Under the pieces are notes generated by a model. That model was not told the DNA's origin, ran no database searches, and worked only from the letters and a program-made list of their open reading frames with translations. From Gammaproteobacteria bacterium (GTDB lineage: Bacteria > Pseudomonadota > Gammaproteobacteria > Steroidobacterales > GCA-2729495), in assembly GCA_030746435.1 (NCBI GenBank), contig JASLMV010000011.1:34761-98760 (forward strand): a stretch of 64,000 bases of DNA, in the 5' to 3' direction. The translations under genes were made by a program, and so were the position numbers. Positions 38,878 to 47,350 of this stretch are shown one piece after another. How positions within the stretch are numbered: the first letter of the stretch is position 1; each line of letters starts with the position of its first letter.

Positions 38878-39540
38878 ATGGGTGGATTCAGTTTTAGCCA
38901 GGTTATTCAGGGCATTGCCGTGGGGGCGATACCCGTGCTGTTCGCTATCACGCTGCACGAAGTGGCGCACGGCCGGGCAGCACTGTTTTTCGGCGACCGC
39001 ACTGCCGAAATGATGGGGCGTTTATCCCTGAATCCGATCAAGCACATCGACCCGATCGGCACCGTGGTAGTACCCGCGGTCCTGTTCATGATGGGTGGCA
39101 TCATGTTCGGCTGGGCAAAGCCGGTACCCGTGGCCTTCGGCAGGCTCCGCAACCCCAAGCGCCACATGATTTATGTTGCCGCTGCGGGGCCGGCCACGAA
39201 TATCGTCATGGGTATAGCCTGGGCGCTGCTACTGAAACTGGTGATCCTGACCGGGCTGGGCGCCAGCTTTGCCGGCGAGTTTCTATTTTCCATGGCAAGG
39301 ATTGGAATAATTATCAATGCTTTATTGGCGGCTTTTAATTTGCTTCCTATTCCACCCCTTGACGGTGGCCGAGTTCTCCGGGGCCTGGTCAGCGAGGGCA
39401 TTGGCTACTATTTGGACCGCATAGAGCCGTTCGGCCTTATAATAATTGTGTTGCTTCTCGTGTCGGGATTCTTGTGGGCAGTGGTGGGCCCATTACTCGG
39501 ATTGGTGGAGCGCTTTATTTTGATGGTTGTTGGCCTGTGA
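38878..39540 (+). CDS. Site-2 protease family (M50) membrane metalloprotease
   Basis: An integral-membrane protease homologue of 220 residues. The zinc motif HEVAH is at 27-31 inside the first helix, and the third ligand region PIPPLDGGRV gives Asp162. Between them are the conserved LNPIKHIDPIGT and five or six helices. No PDZ domain is present, so it belongs to the small SpoIVFB/YwhC-like M50 group whose substrates are mostly unknown. It ends directly at the scpA GTG. Confidence 0.92.
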   Translation: MGGFSFSQVIQGIAVGAIPVLFAITLHEVAHGRAALFFGDRTAEMMGRLSLNPIKHIDPIGTVVVPAVLFMMGGIMFGWAKPVPVAFGRLRNPKRHMIYVAAAGPATNIVMGIAWALLLKLVILTGLGASFAGEFLFSMARIGIIINALLAAFNLLPIPPLDGGRVLRGLVSEGIGYYLDRIEPFGLIIIVLLLVSGFLWAVVGPLLGLVERFILMVVGL

Positions 39541-40548
39541 GTGTTCAAAATGCACGAGGGTGATACGGCGGCGAAGCCGGACCTCAAGGTAGTCGATCCG
39601 ACTCAGGGACCGGATGCTGCAATGCCCCCTGCAGAAAGCACCGGCGACAATCCCGCGCAGGCAGAAATGCCGTTTGCCGTGGTAGACGGCGAGGCAGTTA
39701 CCGAACTTCCGCAGGACCTCTACATACCGCCCGATGCACTGGAGGTTTTCCTCGAGGCCTTCGAGGGTCCGCTCGATCTGCTCCTTTACCTGATCCGCCG
39801 CCAGAACCTGGACATTCTCGATATTCCGATTAACGAGATAACCATGCAGTACGTCGAGTACATCGATCTCATGCAGGAGCTGCAACTCGACCTGGTGGGC
39901 GAGTACCTTCTCATGGCCGCAATGCTGGCCGAGATTAAGTCACGCATGTTGCTGCCGCGTGCAGAAAGTGACGAAGAGAATGAAGACGATCCGCGCGCCG
40001 AGCTGGTCCGGCGGCTGCTTGAATACGAGCGGTACAAAAATGCGGCCGACGATATCAGCGTATTGTCACGCATGGAACGCGATACTTTCCAGGCGTCGGC
40101 GGAGCCGATGGAACGCCCGGTCATCGAAAAACTGCCTGACCTGCAACTTAACGAATTACTGGTTGCCTTTAAAGATGTGCTGGTGCGCGCGGAGACGCTT
40201 GCGCATCACCATATCCAGGCAGAGGCGCTGTCAGTGCGCCAGCGCATGTCCGAAGTGCTCGAAATTATTCGCGCGACCGAGTTCACTGCATTCAGCGATT
40301 TGTTCGAGCCTGCAGAAGGGCGGATGGGCGTTACCGTAACTTTTTTGTCTTTGCTGGAGCTGCTCCGGGAAGGCCTGATCGAAGTTGCGCAGGGTGATCC
40401 CTATACAACCATTCATGTGCGTGCAGCGAACAACGTTAAAGCCGTGCCGGACAGCGGATTTACTTCCGAATTTGATGGTGACTCTGTGGATGCAGAGTCT
40501 GACCAGGACGAAGCTGAAAACAGACCCGACACATCAAATATCCACTGA
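39541..40548 (+). CDS. scpA: Segregation and condensation protein A
   Basis: Kleisin subunit that bridges the SMC heads. The 335 residues have a 60-residue acidic N-terminal extension, the kleisin N domain (FLEAFEGPLDLLLYLIRRQNLDILDIPINEI) near 62, and the C-terminal winged-helix part (VTVTFLSLLELLREGLIEVAQ). The GTG at 39541 directly follows the previous stop; the ATG at 39550 is an alternative start. Another weakly conserved acidic tail follows residue 310. Confidence 0.95.
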   Translation: MFKMHEGDTAAKPDLKVVDPTQGPDAAMPPAESTGDNPAQAEMPFAVVDGEAVTELPQDLYIPPDALEVFLEAFEGPLDLLLYLIRRQNLDILDIPINEITMQYVEYIDLMQELQLDLVGEYLLMAAMLAEIKSRMLLPRAESDEENEDDPRAELVRRLLEYERYKNAADDISVLSRMERDTFQASAEPMERPVIEKLPDLQLNELLVAFKDVLVRAETLAHHHIQAEALSVRQRMSEVLEIIRATEFTAFSDLFEPAEGRMGVTVTFLSLLELLREGLIEVAQGDPYTTIHVRAANNVKAVPDSGFTSEFDGDSVDAESDQDEAENRPDTSNIH

Positions 40549-40571
40549 AGTTAAGGACGACGGGAAACAGT

Positions 40572-41453
40572 ATGGATACTATCAAGCTGAAGAATATTAT
40601 TGAGGCTGCCTTGCTTGCGGCGGGCGGGCCGCTGACTGTCTCCCAGATCCAGGCGTTATTCGGTGACGACGAAGCGCCGGAGCGCAAAGCGATAAAGGAC
40701 GTTGTCGACAAGCTTCGGGAAGACTATGAAGGCCGGGGTATAGAAGTCCTCGAAGTAGCCAGCGGTTACCGCATCCAGGTGCGCGACGGGATGGCGCAGT
40801 GGCTGACAAAGCTCTGGGAAGAGCGGCCACCGCGTTATTCGCGTGCACTGATGGAAACACTCGCGATTATTGCCTACAGGCAGCCGGTGACCCGCGGAGA
40901 TATAGAAGAGATTCGCGGCGTAGGGGTTACAACCAACATCATCCGGACCTTGCTCGAGCGCGAATGGATAAAAGTTGTGGGGCATCGCGATGTGCCGGGT
41001 AAGCCGGCCATGTTCGGTACCACGCGCGAGTTCCTTGATTACTTCGGGCTTAAAAAACTGGATGACCTGCCCCCGCTTGCAGAACTCGCGCAACTCGAGC
41101 CGATGGGTGTGCAACTTGAACTCGGCGGGAATCCGGATCAAGTATCCGGTGAAGCAGCGGAAAACGGGGAGCAGGAAGCGGCCGGTACAGATTCGGACGA
41201 TGCCGGCGAATCGGAGGCCGACGAAGATGAATATTCGCCCGACGCCGGAACCCGGGAATACGATGAAGAGCATGACCGGCCGCCGGGTACGGTGGAACCG
41301 TTGGTGGGACTCAGAAAACCCGGCGAGGGCCCGCCGGAACCGGCCACGGTAAGTTCGCTGGCTGAAGCGCGGGCTGCCGCAGCGATTGACGATTCGGTAT
41401 CCGACGAACCCAATGAAGAGCCTGCAGAGGTCGTGCCGCTGAAAACCTCCTGA
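40572..41453 (+). CDS. scpB: Segregation and condensation protein B
   Basis: Dimeric winged-helix partner of ScpA in the SMC complex. The first 175 residues are the tandem winged helices (NIIEAALLAAGGPLTVSQIQALF, YSRALMETLAIIAYRQPVTRGDIEEIRGV, KPAMFGTTREFLDYFGLKKL). The last 110 residues are an acidic, Pro-rich, probably disordered tail, which is longer than in Bacillus ScpB but common in gammaproteobacteria. scpA ends 23 nt upstream. Confidence 0.96.
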   Translation: MDTIKLKNIIEAALLAAGGPLTVSQIQALFGDDEAPERKAIKDVVDKLREDYEGRGIEVLEVASGYRIQVRDGMAQWLTKLWEERPPRYSRALMETLAIIAYRQPVTRGDIEEIRGVGVTTNIIRTLLEREWIKVVGHRDVPGKPAMFGTTREFLDYFGLKKLDDLPPLAELAQLEPMGVQLELGGNPDQVSGEAAENGEQEAAGTDSDDAGESEADEDEYSPDAGTREYDEEHDRPPGTVEPLVGLRKPGEGPPEPATVSSLAEARAAAAIDDSVSDEPNEEPAEVVPLKTS

Positions 41454-41466
41454 GCCATGCAGGCCG

Positions 41467-41489
41467 ATGCATGCGTAAAATGCATGCAT
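41467..41489 (+). promoter_or_regulatory. Hairpin covering the rluB start codon
   Basis: ATGCATGC (41467-41474) can pair over 8 bp with GCATGCAT (41482-41489) around a 7-nt loop GTAAAAT. The 3' arm includes the first two bases of the rluB ATG (41488-41490). No Shine-Dalgarno sequence is visible. Confidence 0.5.
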
Positions 41490-42213
41490 GTCAGAGCGTT
41501 TACAAAAATGGTTGGCAGGGCGGGGGATAGCCTCACGCCGTCAGGCTGAGGCCATGATCGCGGCCGGCCGTATCAGCGTAAACGGTGAAGTCGCGGAACT
41601 CGGCATGAAGGTTGACGGGACCGAGCGCATCAAGGTTGACGGCAAGCTCATCCGCACTACCGCTCGCAAAACCAAACAGCGCACCATTATCTATCACAAG
41701 CCGCCGGGCGAAATTTGCACGCGCTCGGATCCGCAAGGTCGGCGAACCGTGTTCGAGTCACTGCCCAGGGTGCTCGACGCGCGCTGGGTTACCGTCGGGC
41801 GCCTCGATTACCAGACCTCCGGCTTGTTGATTCTGACAACCGATGGTGAACTTGCCAACAAACTGATGCATCCATCCGGTGAGTTGCAGCGCGAGTATTC
41901 TGTGCGTGCGCTCGGCGAGCTTAGTGATCTGCAGCTCGGGGAGTTACGGAGCGGCGTCAAGCTGGAAGATGGCGAGGCGCGGTTCGACGACATCCGGGTC
42001 GCGGATTCGAAAGCTGCCAACAAGTCGTACAGAGTAGTCGTCAGCGAGGGCCGCAACCGTATCGTGCGGCGCCTGTTTGAACATGTCGGATGTCGTGTAA
42101 ACCGGTTGATGCGGGTGCGCTACGGGCCGGTTACCCTGCCACGTGATCTAAGGCCTGGAAAGTACAGGGAGCTCAGCGAAGCGGAAACAGTAACATTGCG
42201 TAATGCAGTTTAG
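41488..42213 (+). CDS. rluB: 23S rRNA pseudouridine-2605 synthase
   Basis: RsuA-family pseudouridine synthase. The 241 residues contain an N-terminal S4 domain (ERLQKWLAGRGIASRRQAEAMI), the catalytic loop GRLDYQTSGLLIL with Asp107, and the conserved EGRNRIVRRLFEHVG near the end. RluB is preferred to RluE or RsuA because it follows scpA-scpB. The E. coli enzyme has a longer C-terminal tail that is absent here. Confidence 0.93.
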   Translation: MSERLQKWLAGRGIASRRQAEAMIAAGRISVNGEVAELGMKVDGTERIKVDGKLIRTTARKTKQRTIIYHKPPGEICTRSDPQGRRTVFESLPRVLDARWVTVGRLDYQTSGLLILTTDGELANKLMHPSGELQREYSVRALGELSDLQLGELRSGVKLEDGEARFDDIRVADSKAANKSYRVVVSEGRNRIVRRLFEHVGCRVNRLMRVRYGPVTLPRDLRPGKYRELSEAETVTLRNAV

Positions 42214-42240
42214 ATACGTGTGCTTAACGTTCGAATGCAC

Positions 42241-42984
42241 TCACTGACAATTGAGACTCTGGCCTGTGATTCCCCGGCTGTCGGCGCCCATCAGGTACAG
42301 GTAGGTGGCCATGATATCGGCAGGTGTCTTAAGCGCAGCCGGGTCTTCCTCGGGGTAGGCCGCCTGGCGCATCGCCGTGCGCGTGGCGCCCGGGTTAATA
42401 CAGTTCACACGCATCCAGTCGCATTCGTCGGCGAGCGTTTGCATCAACCCTTCCGTGCCGAACTTGGATGCGGCGTAGGCACCCCAGTATGCACGGCCGG
42501 AGCGACCGACACCGCTTGATGTAAACACCAGTGTGGGGTCGTCAGACTTTTTTAGCAGCGGGAGTATTGCCTGAGTGAGTATGAACTGCGCGTTCAGGTT
42601 CACGTGCATGACGTCCAGCCAGGTTGCGACCTCGTAATGTTCGATCGGACTGCGATGGCCGAGTATGCCGGCGTTATGCAGCACTCCGTCGAGTCGTCCG
42701 AACTCGCTGTCTATGCTGTCTGCAAGGTCCTGGTAGTCGCCTGCAACGGCCGTCGCGAAGTCCATAACCGCGATACTGGGTTTGGGTCTGCCATCGGACT
42801 CTATTGCGTCGTACACCGCTTCAAGTTTTTGCCGGGTGCGTCCCAGTAACGCGACAGTGGCGCCGTGCTTGGCAAAGGTACGTGCCGCAGTCGCGCCGAT
42901 GCCGTCGCCAGCGCCGGTCACCATGATTACCCGGTCTTTAAGTAAATCGGGGGCAGGGGTGTAGCTGCCGGGATCGATGCTCAT
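42241..42984 (-). CDS. yciK: YciK-type short-chain dehydrogenase/reductase
   Basis: NAD(P)-dependent SDR of 247 residues with the nucleotide motif VTGAGDGIGATAARTF near 20, the NAG-type motif HNAGILG, and the catalytic Ser with YWGAYAASK (Tyr-x3-Lys) near 165. YciK homologues lie beside gph/ubiG in many gammaproteobacteria; their substrate is unknown. Last gene of the minus-strand operon starting at the deaminase. Confidence 0.9.
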   Translation of the reverse strand: MSIDPGSYTPAPDLLKDRVIMVTGAGDGIGATAARTFAKHGATVALLGRTRQKLEAVYDAIESDGRPKPSIAVMDFATAVAGDYQDLADSIDSEFGRLDGVLHNAGILGHRSPIEHYEVATWLDVMHVNLNAQFILTQAILPLLKKSDDPTLVFTSSGVGRSGRAYWGAYAASKFGTEGLMQTLADECDWMRVNCINPGATRTAMRQAAYPEEDPAALKTPADIMATYLYLMGADSRGITGQSLNCQ

Positions 42985-43000
42985 GGGCGTGGTTCGATTT

Positions 43001-44314
43001 TTACTGCTGCGTCGGCTGGTCGCCGCTATCCGGCAAAGCGGTATCGTTGTTACCGTCTTCGTCTTTTTCCCCGGTAACCAGTTTTATCTCGCGTGCGGTG
43101 ATATCGATTCTTTGGGGCGACTCGATTTCTTTCCCGGTTTCGGCTCCGAGCTCGCGAATTTTCCTGGTGCTCGGCAGCACCCGGCTCTCCAGTGATGCGA
43201 CAGCCTTGTTGTAGGACGCGACGCTTGCATCCAGTCTCGATCCCACGGCCGAAAGATGGCTGGTGAAAACCCCCAGGCGATCCTGCATTTCGACCGCAAG
43301 CTTGCGAATGTCTTCGGCATTTTCCGCCAGATTCATTTGCATCCAACCATAAGCGACGACTTTTAGAAGGGCCATCAGGCTGGTCGGTGTGGTTAACAGC
43401 ACTCTGTCGCTCAGCGCTTTCTCCAGCAGTTCCGGGTTCTGGTCAAGGGCAGCTGCCAGGAACTGATCGCCCGGCACAAACAGGATCACAAACTCCGGAC
43501 TTTTGTCGAACTGTTTCGTGTAGTCCTTGCCTGACAGTTCGCGCACGCGTGCGGCAACATGGTTGGCATGCTGGTTCAGCAATTCTTTCCGGGTCTGCTC
43601 GTCGGTTGCTTCGACTGCCTTCAGGTACGCCTCGATCGGCGTCTTTGCATCGACGACGAGTTGCCCCTGTTCAGGCAGACGAATAATCATGTCCGGCCGA
43701 TAACTGCGGGCATCGTCCCCGGTGGTGTGCTGCTGTTCCCCGAAATCACAGTGATTGACCATGCCGGCCAGCTCCACGAGCCTGCGCAGTGTTATCTCGC
43801 CCCACTGGCCGCGCACGGTGGGGCTGCGCAAAGCGCCGACCAGCTTGCTTGTTTCCGAGCGCAGGTTTTCCTGGCCCTGGGTCATCGCCGCCAGTTGCGA
43901 CGTGATATTGCCGTAAGCTTCCTGCCGGGTTTTCTCGATTTCACCGATTTGTTTTTGCGCCTTTTCAAGCGCTTCCCTGATCGGCTGCACCAGGGTTTCG
44001 ACGGCCTTCTGCCGTTCACTCAGTTCGGCTTTGGCCTTTTCCTGGTGCACGTCCAGTTTCTGGCCCGCCAGCCGCAAAAAGGTTTCACTGTTTTTCTCGA
44101 GAGATTGCTGGGCTAGCTCATTAAATGCCGCCCCAAGTTTTTCGAGTTCTGCTTCGCGTTCCGCCGAGCGCACCGCATCGTTCTGTATCTGCGAATCGCG
44201 GAGCCTGATGTCGCTCTCGAGTTTCACTTGCCGGGTCCGGCCCAGGAGGTACTGAATGAACATGCCGGCGCCAAAGCCGGCGAGGGCGATGATGACGATC
44301 CAGGTCAGCGACAT
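43001..44314 (-). CDS. rmuC: DNA recombination protein RmuC
   Basis: Membrane-anchored nuclease-like protein that limits recombination at inverted repeats. The 437 residues have an N-terminal helix (TWIVIIALAGFGAGMFIQYLL), a long coiled coil (about 30-175), and the RmuC domain with RGQWGEITLRRLVELAGM, RPDMIIRLPEQGQLVVDAKTP and SPEFVILFVPGDQFLAAAL, whose D and E/K residues form a PD-(D/E)xK-like core. The C-terminal 30 residues are polar and disordered. Confidence 0.95.
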   Translation of the reverse strand: MSLTWIVIIALAGFGAGMFIQYLLGRTRQVKLESDIRLRDSQIQNDAVRSAEREAELEKLGAAFNELAQQSLEKNSETFLRLAGQKLDVHQEKAKAELSERQKAVETLVQPIREALEKAQKQIGEIEKTRQEAYGNITSQLAAMTQGQENLRSETSKLVGALRSPTVRGQWGEITLRRLVELAGMVNHCDFGEQQHTTGDDARSYRPDMIIRLPEQGQLVVDAKTPIEAYLKAVEATDEQTRKELLNQHANHVAARVRELSGKDYTKQFDKSPEFVILFVPGDQFLAAALDQNPELLEKALSDRVLLTTPTSLMALLKVVAYGWMQMNLAENAEDIRKLAVEMQDRLGVFTSHLSAVGSRLDASVASYNKAVASLESRVLPSTRKIRELGAETGKEIESPQRIDITAREIKLVTGEKDEDGNNDTALPDSGDQPTQQ

Positions 44315-44331
44315 GCGGGTTTCATCCGTGG

Positions 44332-45024
44332 CTATCTCAAAGCCGGCAGGCCGGCGATTTCATCGGGACTGTCAATTGTATAGTCTGCCTGCCAGTCGTT
44401 GGGGTTGGTGCCCGGAATTATGTAGCCCCAGCGCGCCGCGATGGTAAGCGTACCGGCTGCCTTGCCGGCCGCAATATCCTGGGGCGCGTCGCCCACGTAG
44501 ACGGTCTTTTCGGGTGCGACACCCAACTCCTCGAGGGCCAGCAACACGGGGGCCGGATGCGGTTTTCGCTCGGCTGCAGAGTCCCCGCTGACCACCGTGC
44601 CCATGCGCCTGCGCAGGCCCAGTTGTTCGAGCAGGGGTTCGGTCAGTTCGGCAATTTTGTTGGTCACCACGCCCCAGCGTACCCCGGCCGTTTCGATGTG
44701 TTCGAGGAGGTCTTCCATACCGGGGTAAAACCGGGTGTTGTCATGAAGATTGGCTGCGTAGGCATCGACCAGTCGCCTGCGCAGCAATTCCTGTTTCTGT
44801 TCATCGTGGTCGGGAAAGGCCAGGCGCACGAGACCGATTGCGCCGGTGGAAACGTGCTGTGCCGCGAGTTCGTAATCCGGCAATGGCTGATGTTCCTCTG
44901 CACACAAGCGGAACAACGCGCCGACAAGGTCGGGTGCGGTATCGAGCAGGGTACCGTCGAGGTCGAACAGGATCGCGTCAACTTCATCAAGCAGGCGTCG
45001 TCCGGAACTATCTGACCCGCTCAT
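44332..45024 (-). CDS. gph: Phosphoglycolate phosphatase-type HAD hydrolase
   Basis: HAD-family phosphatase of 230 residues. Motif I is LFDLDGTLLDT (nucleophile and acid Asp about residues 20-22), motif II GVVTNK, and motif III/IV YVGDAPQDIAAGKAAG with the two metal-binding acids. Next to ubiG such genes are annotated gph; some close homologues (MupP) instead dephosphorylate N-acetylmuramic acid 6-phosphate, and the sequence alone does not separate the two. Its start overlaps the ubiG stop by 4 nt. Confidence 0.85.
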   Translation of the reverse strand: MSGSDSSGRRLLDEVDAILFDLDGTLLDTAPDLVGALFRLCAEEHQPLPDYELAAQHVSTGAIGLVRLAFPDHDEQKQELLRRRLVDAYAANLHDNTRFYPGMEDLLEHIETAGVRWGVVTNKIAELTEPLLEQLGLRRRMGTVVSGDSAAERKPHPAPVLLALEELGVAPEKTVYVGDAPQDIAAGKAAGTLTIAARWGYIIPGTNPNDWQADYTIDSPDEIAGLPALR

Positions 45025-45734
45025 TCCGGTGCCGAGAAATGCATCAGGTAATTCACATCGACATCGTCACTGAGCTTGAAATCACCGTTGAAAGGGGAGT
45101 GTGTCATTCCGCTGAGGTCCCGGAACTGCAACCCGGCCTGCACGGCCCAGCGGCGTAATTCGGAAGGCTTGATAAAGCGCGCATAGTCGTGCGTACCCTT
45201 GGGTAGCATGCCCATGATGTATTCCGCGCCGACAATGGCCATCAGGAAGGATTTCGGATTCCGGTTGATCGTCGAGAAAAATACATTGCCGCCGGGTTTA
45301 ACGAGCTGCCGGCACGCGGCGACCAGGCCGGCCGGATCGGGCACATGCTCAAGCACTTCCATGCAGGTGACCGTGTCGTACAGGCCGGTTTCATCTGCGG
45401 TTAGTTGTTCTGCTGTGCTCTCGAGGTAGCGTATCGACTCAAGACCCGAAATTTCCTGGTGCATGCGCGCTACGGCGAGCGGCCCCCCTGCCATATCGAT
45501 ACCGGTTACGTCGGCGCCGAGTTCGGCCAGACCTTCTGTCAGCAGTCCGCCGCCGCAGCCTATATCGAGGCAACGCTTACCACTGATCACGGCGCGTTCG
45601 GCCACGTAGCCGAGGCGCACCGGGTTTAACCGGTGGAGTGGTTTGAACTCACCTTCCGGGTCCCACCAGCGGCTCGCAAGGTCGTCGAACTTGCGGACTT
45701 CCGCGGGATCGACATTGTTACCGGTCGTCATCAT
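45021..45734 (-). CDS. ubiG: Ubiquinone biosynthesis O-methyltransferase UbiG
   Basis: SAM-dependent enzyme that performs both O-methylations of ubiquinone synthesis. The 237 residues contain FDDLASRWWDPEGEFKPLHRLNPVR, typical of UbiG, the SAM site CLDIGCGGGLLTEGLAELG and GIDMA, and CMEVLEHVPDP. It overlaps the genes on both sides by 4 nt, so the three are translationally coupled. Confidence 0.96.
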   Translation of the reverse strand: MMTTGNNVDPAEVRKFDDLASRWWDPEGEFKPLHRLNPVRLGYVAERAVISGKRCLDIGCGGGLLTEGLAELGADVTGIDMAGGPLAVARMHQEISGLESIRYLESTAEQLTADETGLYDTVTCMEVLEHVPDPAGLVAACRQLVKPGGNVFFSTINRNPKSFLMAIVGAEYIMGMLPKGTHDYARFIKPSELRRWAVQAGLQFRDLSGMTHSPFNGDFKLSDDVDVNYLMHFSAPE

Positions 45735-47056
45735 GTGTCTTCCTCAGCGTGCATTTTGGCGAACCAGGCGGCTGTGCGTGCCAGAACCTCCTGTTCGTCA
45801 GCTGTCTGCAATACACCTTCCGCCAGTAGTTGCCGGCCGGCAACCCAGACATCCGAGACCTGGTCGCGGGTTGCGCTGTAGACAATCGCTGACAATGCAT
45901 TGTGCACCGGCTGACAGGCAAGTGCGGCCAGGCTGATGCAAACCATGTCGGCGGATTTGCCGGGCACCAGGGACCCGGTTTCAGTTTCCATCCCGAGTGC
46001 CTTTGCGCCGTTTAGTGTGGCCATGGACAGGGCCTCGGCCGCATTTACTGCCGAGGCATCGCCCGAGTGTGCCTTGGCGAGGAGCGCTGCTGACCGCATC
46101 TCGCCGAGCATATCGAGGTCGTTGTTGCTGGCCGTTCCGTCCGTGCCGAGCGCTACGTTAACCCCTGCCTGCATCAGTTCTGTAACCGGGCAAAAGCCGC
46201 TGGCGAGTTTCATGTTGGACTCGGGGCAATGCACGACATGCACGCCGCGTTCAGTGAGCAGGATGATTTCCTCCGGGTTGAGTTCGGTCATGTGCACGGC
46301 ATTCAGCAGCGGGTTGAGCATGCCGAGTTTATCCAGTCGTTCGAGCGGACGTACGCCGGTGTCCGTGACAGCCTGTTGAACTTCATCGGCTGTTTCGTGC
46401 ACGTGCATCTGAATAGGCACATCCAGTTGGTTCGCCAGCGTACTGATCCGCTGCAGAGGTTCGTTGCTTACCGTGTAAGGCGCATGCGGGCCGAATGACA
46501 GTTTCACGAGGGGGTGATCGCGGTAACGGTCGTGTACTTCCAGGCCGCGGTTTATGTACTCGTCGGCTTCGGTGGCCCAGGCAGTGGGTGCTTCGATAAC
46601 GATCATGCTCACAACGGCACGTATACCCCGTTCAGCAGCAACGGCACATATCTCGTCCGGGAACAGGTACATGTCGTGGAAACAGGTTGTGCCGCCGCGG
46701 ATCATCTCGAGTATGGCGAGGTCGGCGCCGTCACGTGCAAACTCGGCGTTTGCCCAGCGCGCCTCGGCCGGCCAGATGTATTCGCTGAGCCACTGTTGCA
46801 GCGGCAGGTCATCGGCATAACCGCGCAGCAGGGTCATGGGGCCGTGGGTGTGGGCATTAATGAAGCCCGGCAGCAGCACATGTTCCGGCCGCTCCACCCA
46901 TTCGGCTGCCGGCCAGGCTTCGGCGGCATTAGCACGTTCCTGAATCGTGATGATGCGGCCCGAACCAATTACGGCGACATGATCGGTCAGGATCTGACCT
47001 GCAGGTTCGACTGGAATAATCCAGCGGGGCGCGATTATAAAATCTGCCTCGGGCAT
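45731..47056 (-). CDS. mtaD: TRZ/ATZ-family amidohydrolase, probable 5-methylthioadenosine/S-adenosylhomocysteine deaminase
   Basis: Cyclic amidohydrolase of 441 residues that would deaminate MTA, SAH or related adenosines. Metal ligands are in NAHTHGPMTLLRG (His-x-His near 68), FGPHAPYT, HVHETADEV and GTDGTASNNDLDM. The start MPEADFIIAPRW at 47056 follows the pattern of the family; the longer frame to 47173 adds an Arg-rich stretch without homology. Coupling to ubiG, a SAM user that releases SAH, fits a role in recycling. Other adenosine substrates are possible. Confidence 0.85.
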   Translation of the reverse strand: MPEADFIIAPRWIIPVEPAGQILTDHVAVIGSGRIITIQERANAAEAWPAAEWVERPEHVLLPGFINAHTHGPMTLLRGYADDLPLQQWLSEYIWPAEARWANAEFARDGADLAILEMIRGGTTCFHDMYLFPDEICAVAAERGIRAVVSMIVIEAPTAWATEADEYINRGLEVHDRYRDHPLVKLSFGPHAPYTVSNEPLQRISTLANQLDVPIQMHVHETADEVQQAVTDTGVRPLERLDKLGMLNPLLNAVHMTELNPEEIILLTERGVHVVHCPESNMKLASGFCPVTELMQAGVNVALGTDGTASNNDLDMLGEMRSAALLAKAHSGDASAVNAAEALSMATLNGAKALGMETETGSLVPGKSADMVCISLAALACQPVHNALSAIVYSATRDQVSDVWVAGRQLLAEGVLQTADEQEVLARTAAWFAKMHAEEDT

Positions 47057-47350
47057 TCTTCGGCTCCGGTTTCTTATGCAGCGGGATAATGCCTGAAGCG
47101 GCGGCAGCGTGAAACAAGCATGATTCCGGGGGCCGTTTTCGGGCGTTCCGGGGGTTATTTTCCGTAGGCTCAAATGGCTCCCTGTGTTAATATTTCACCC
47201 CTGATCGGCACATTATTAATAGGCTCTCAACAGACGCTGAATAGCCCCGGGATTAGCCGTTAAACACGCAGTAAAAACGCATGCATAACCCGGGGTTTAT
47301 GCCGGTCTGGCTAATCAAATCCATCCCGAAGGAACAGTCGATTACCACCG
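47057..47350. other. Divergent intergenic region between mtaD and gyrA
   Basis: These 294 nt hold the promoters of two divergent transcripts. The AT-rich patch TGTTAATATTTCACC at about 47181-47195 is a candidate for one of them, but no convincing -35/-10 pair was found. GAAGGAACAG about 20 nt before the gyrA ATG may contribute to ribosome binding. Confidence 0.5.
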
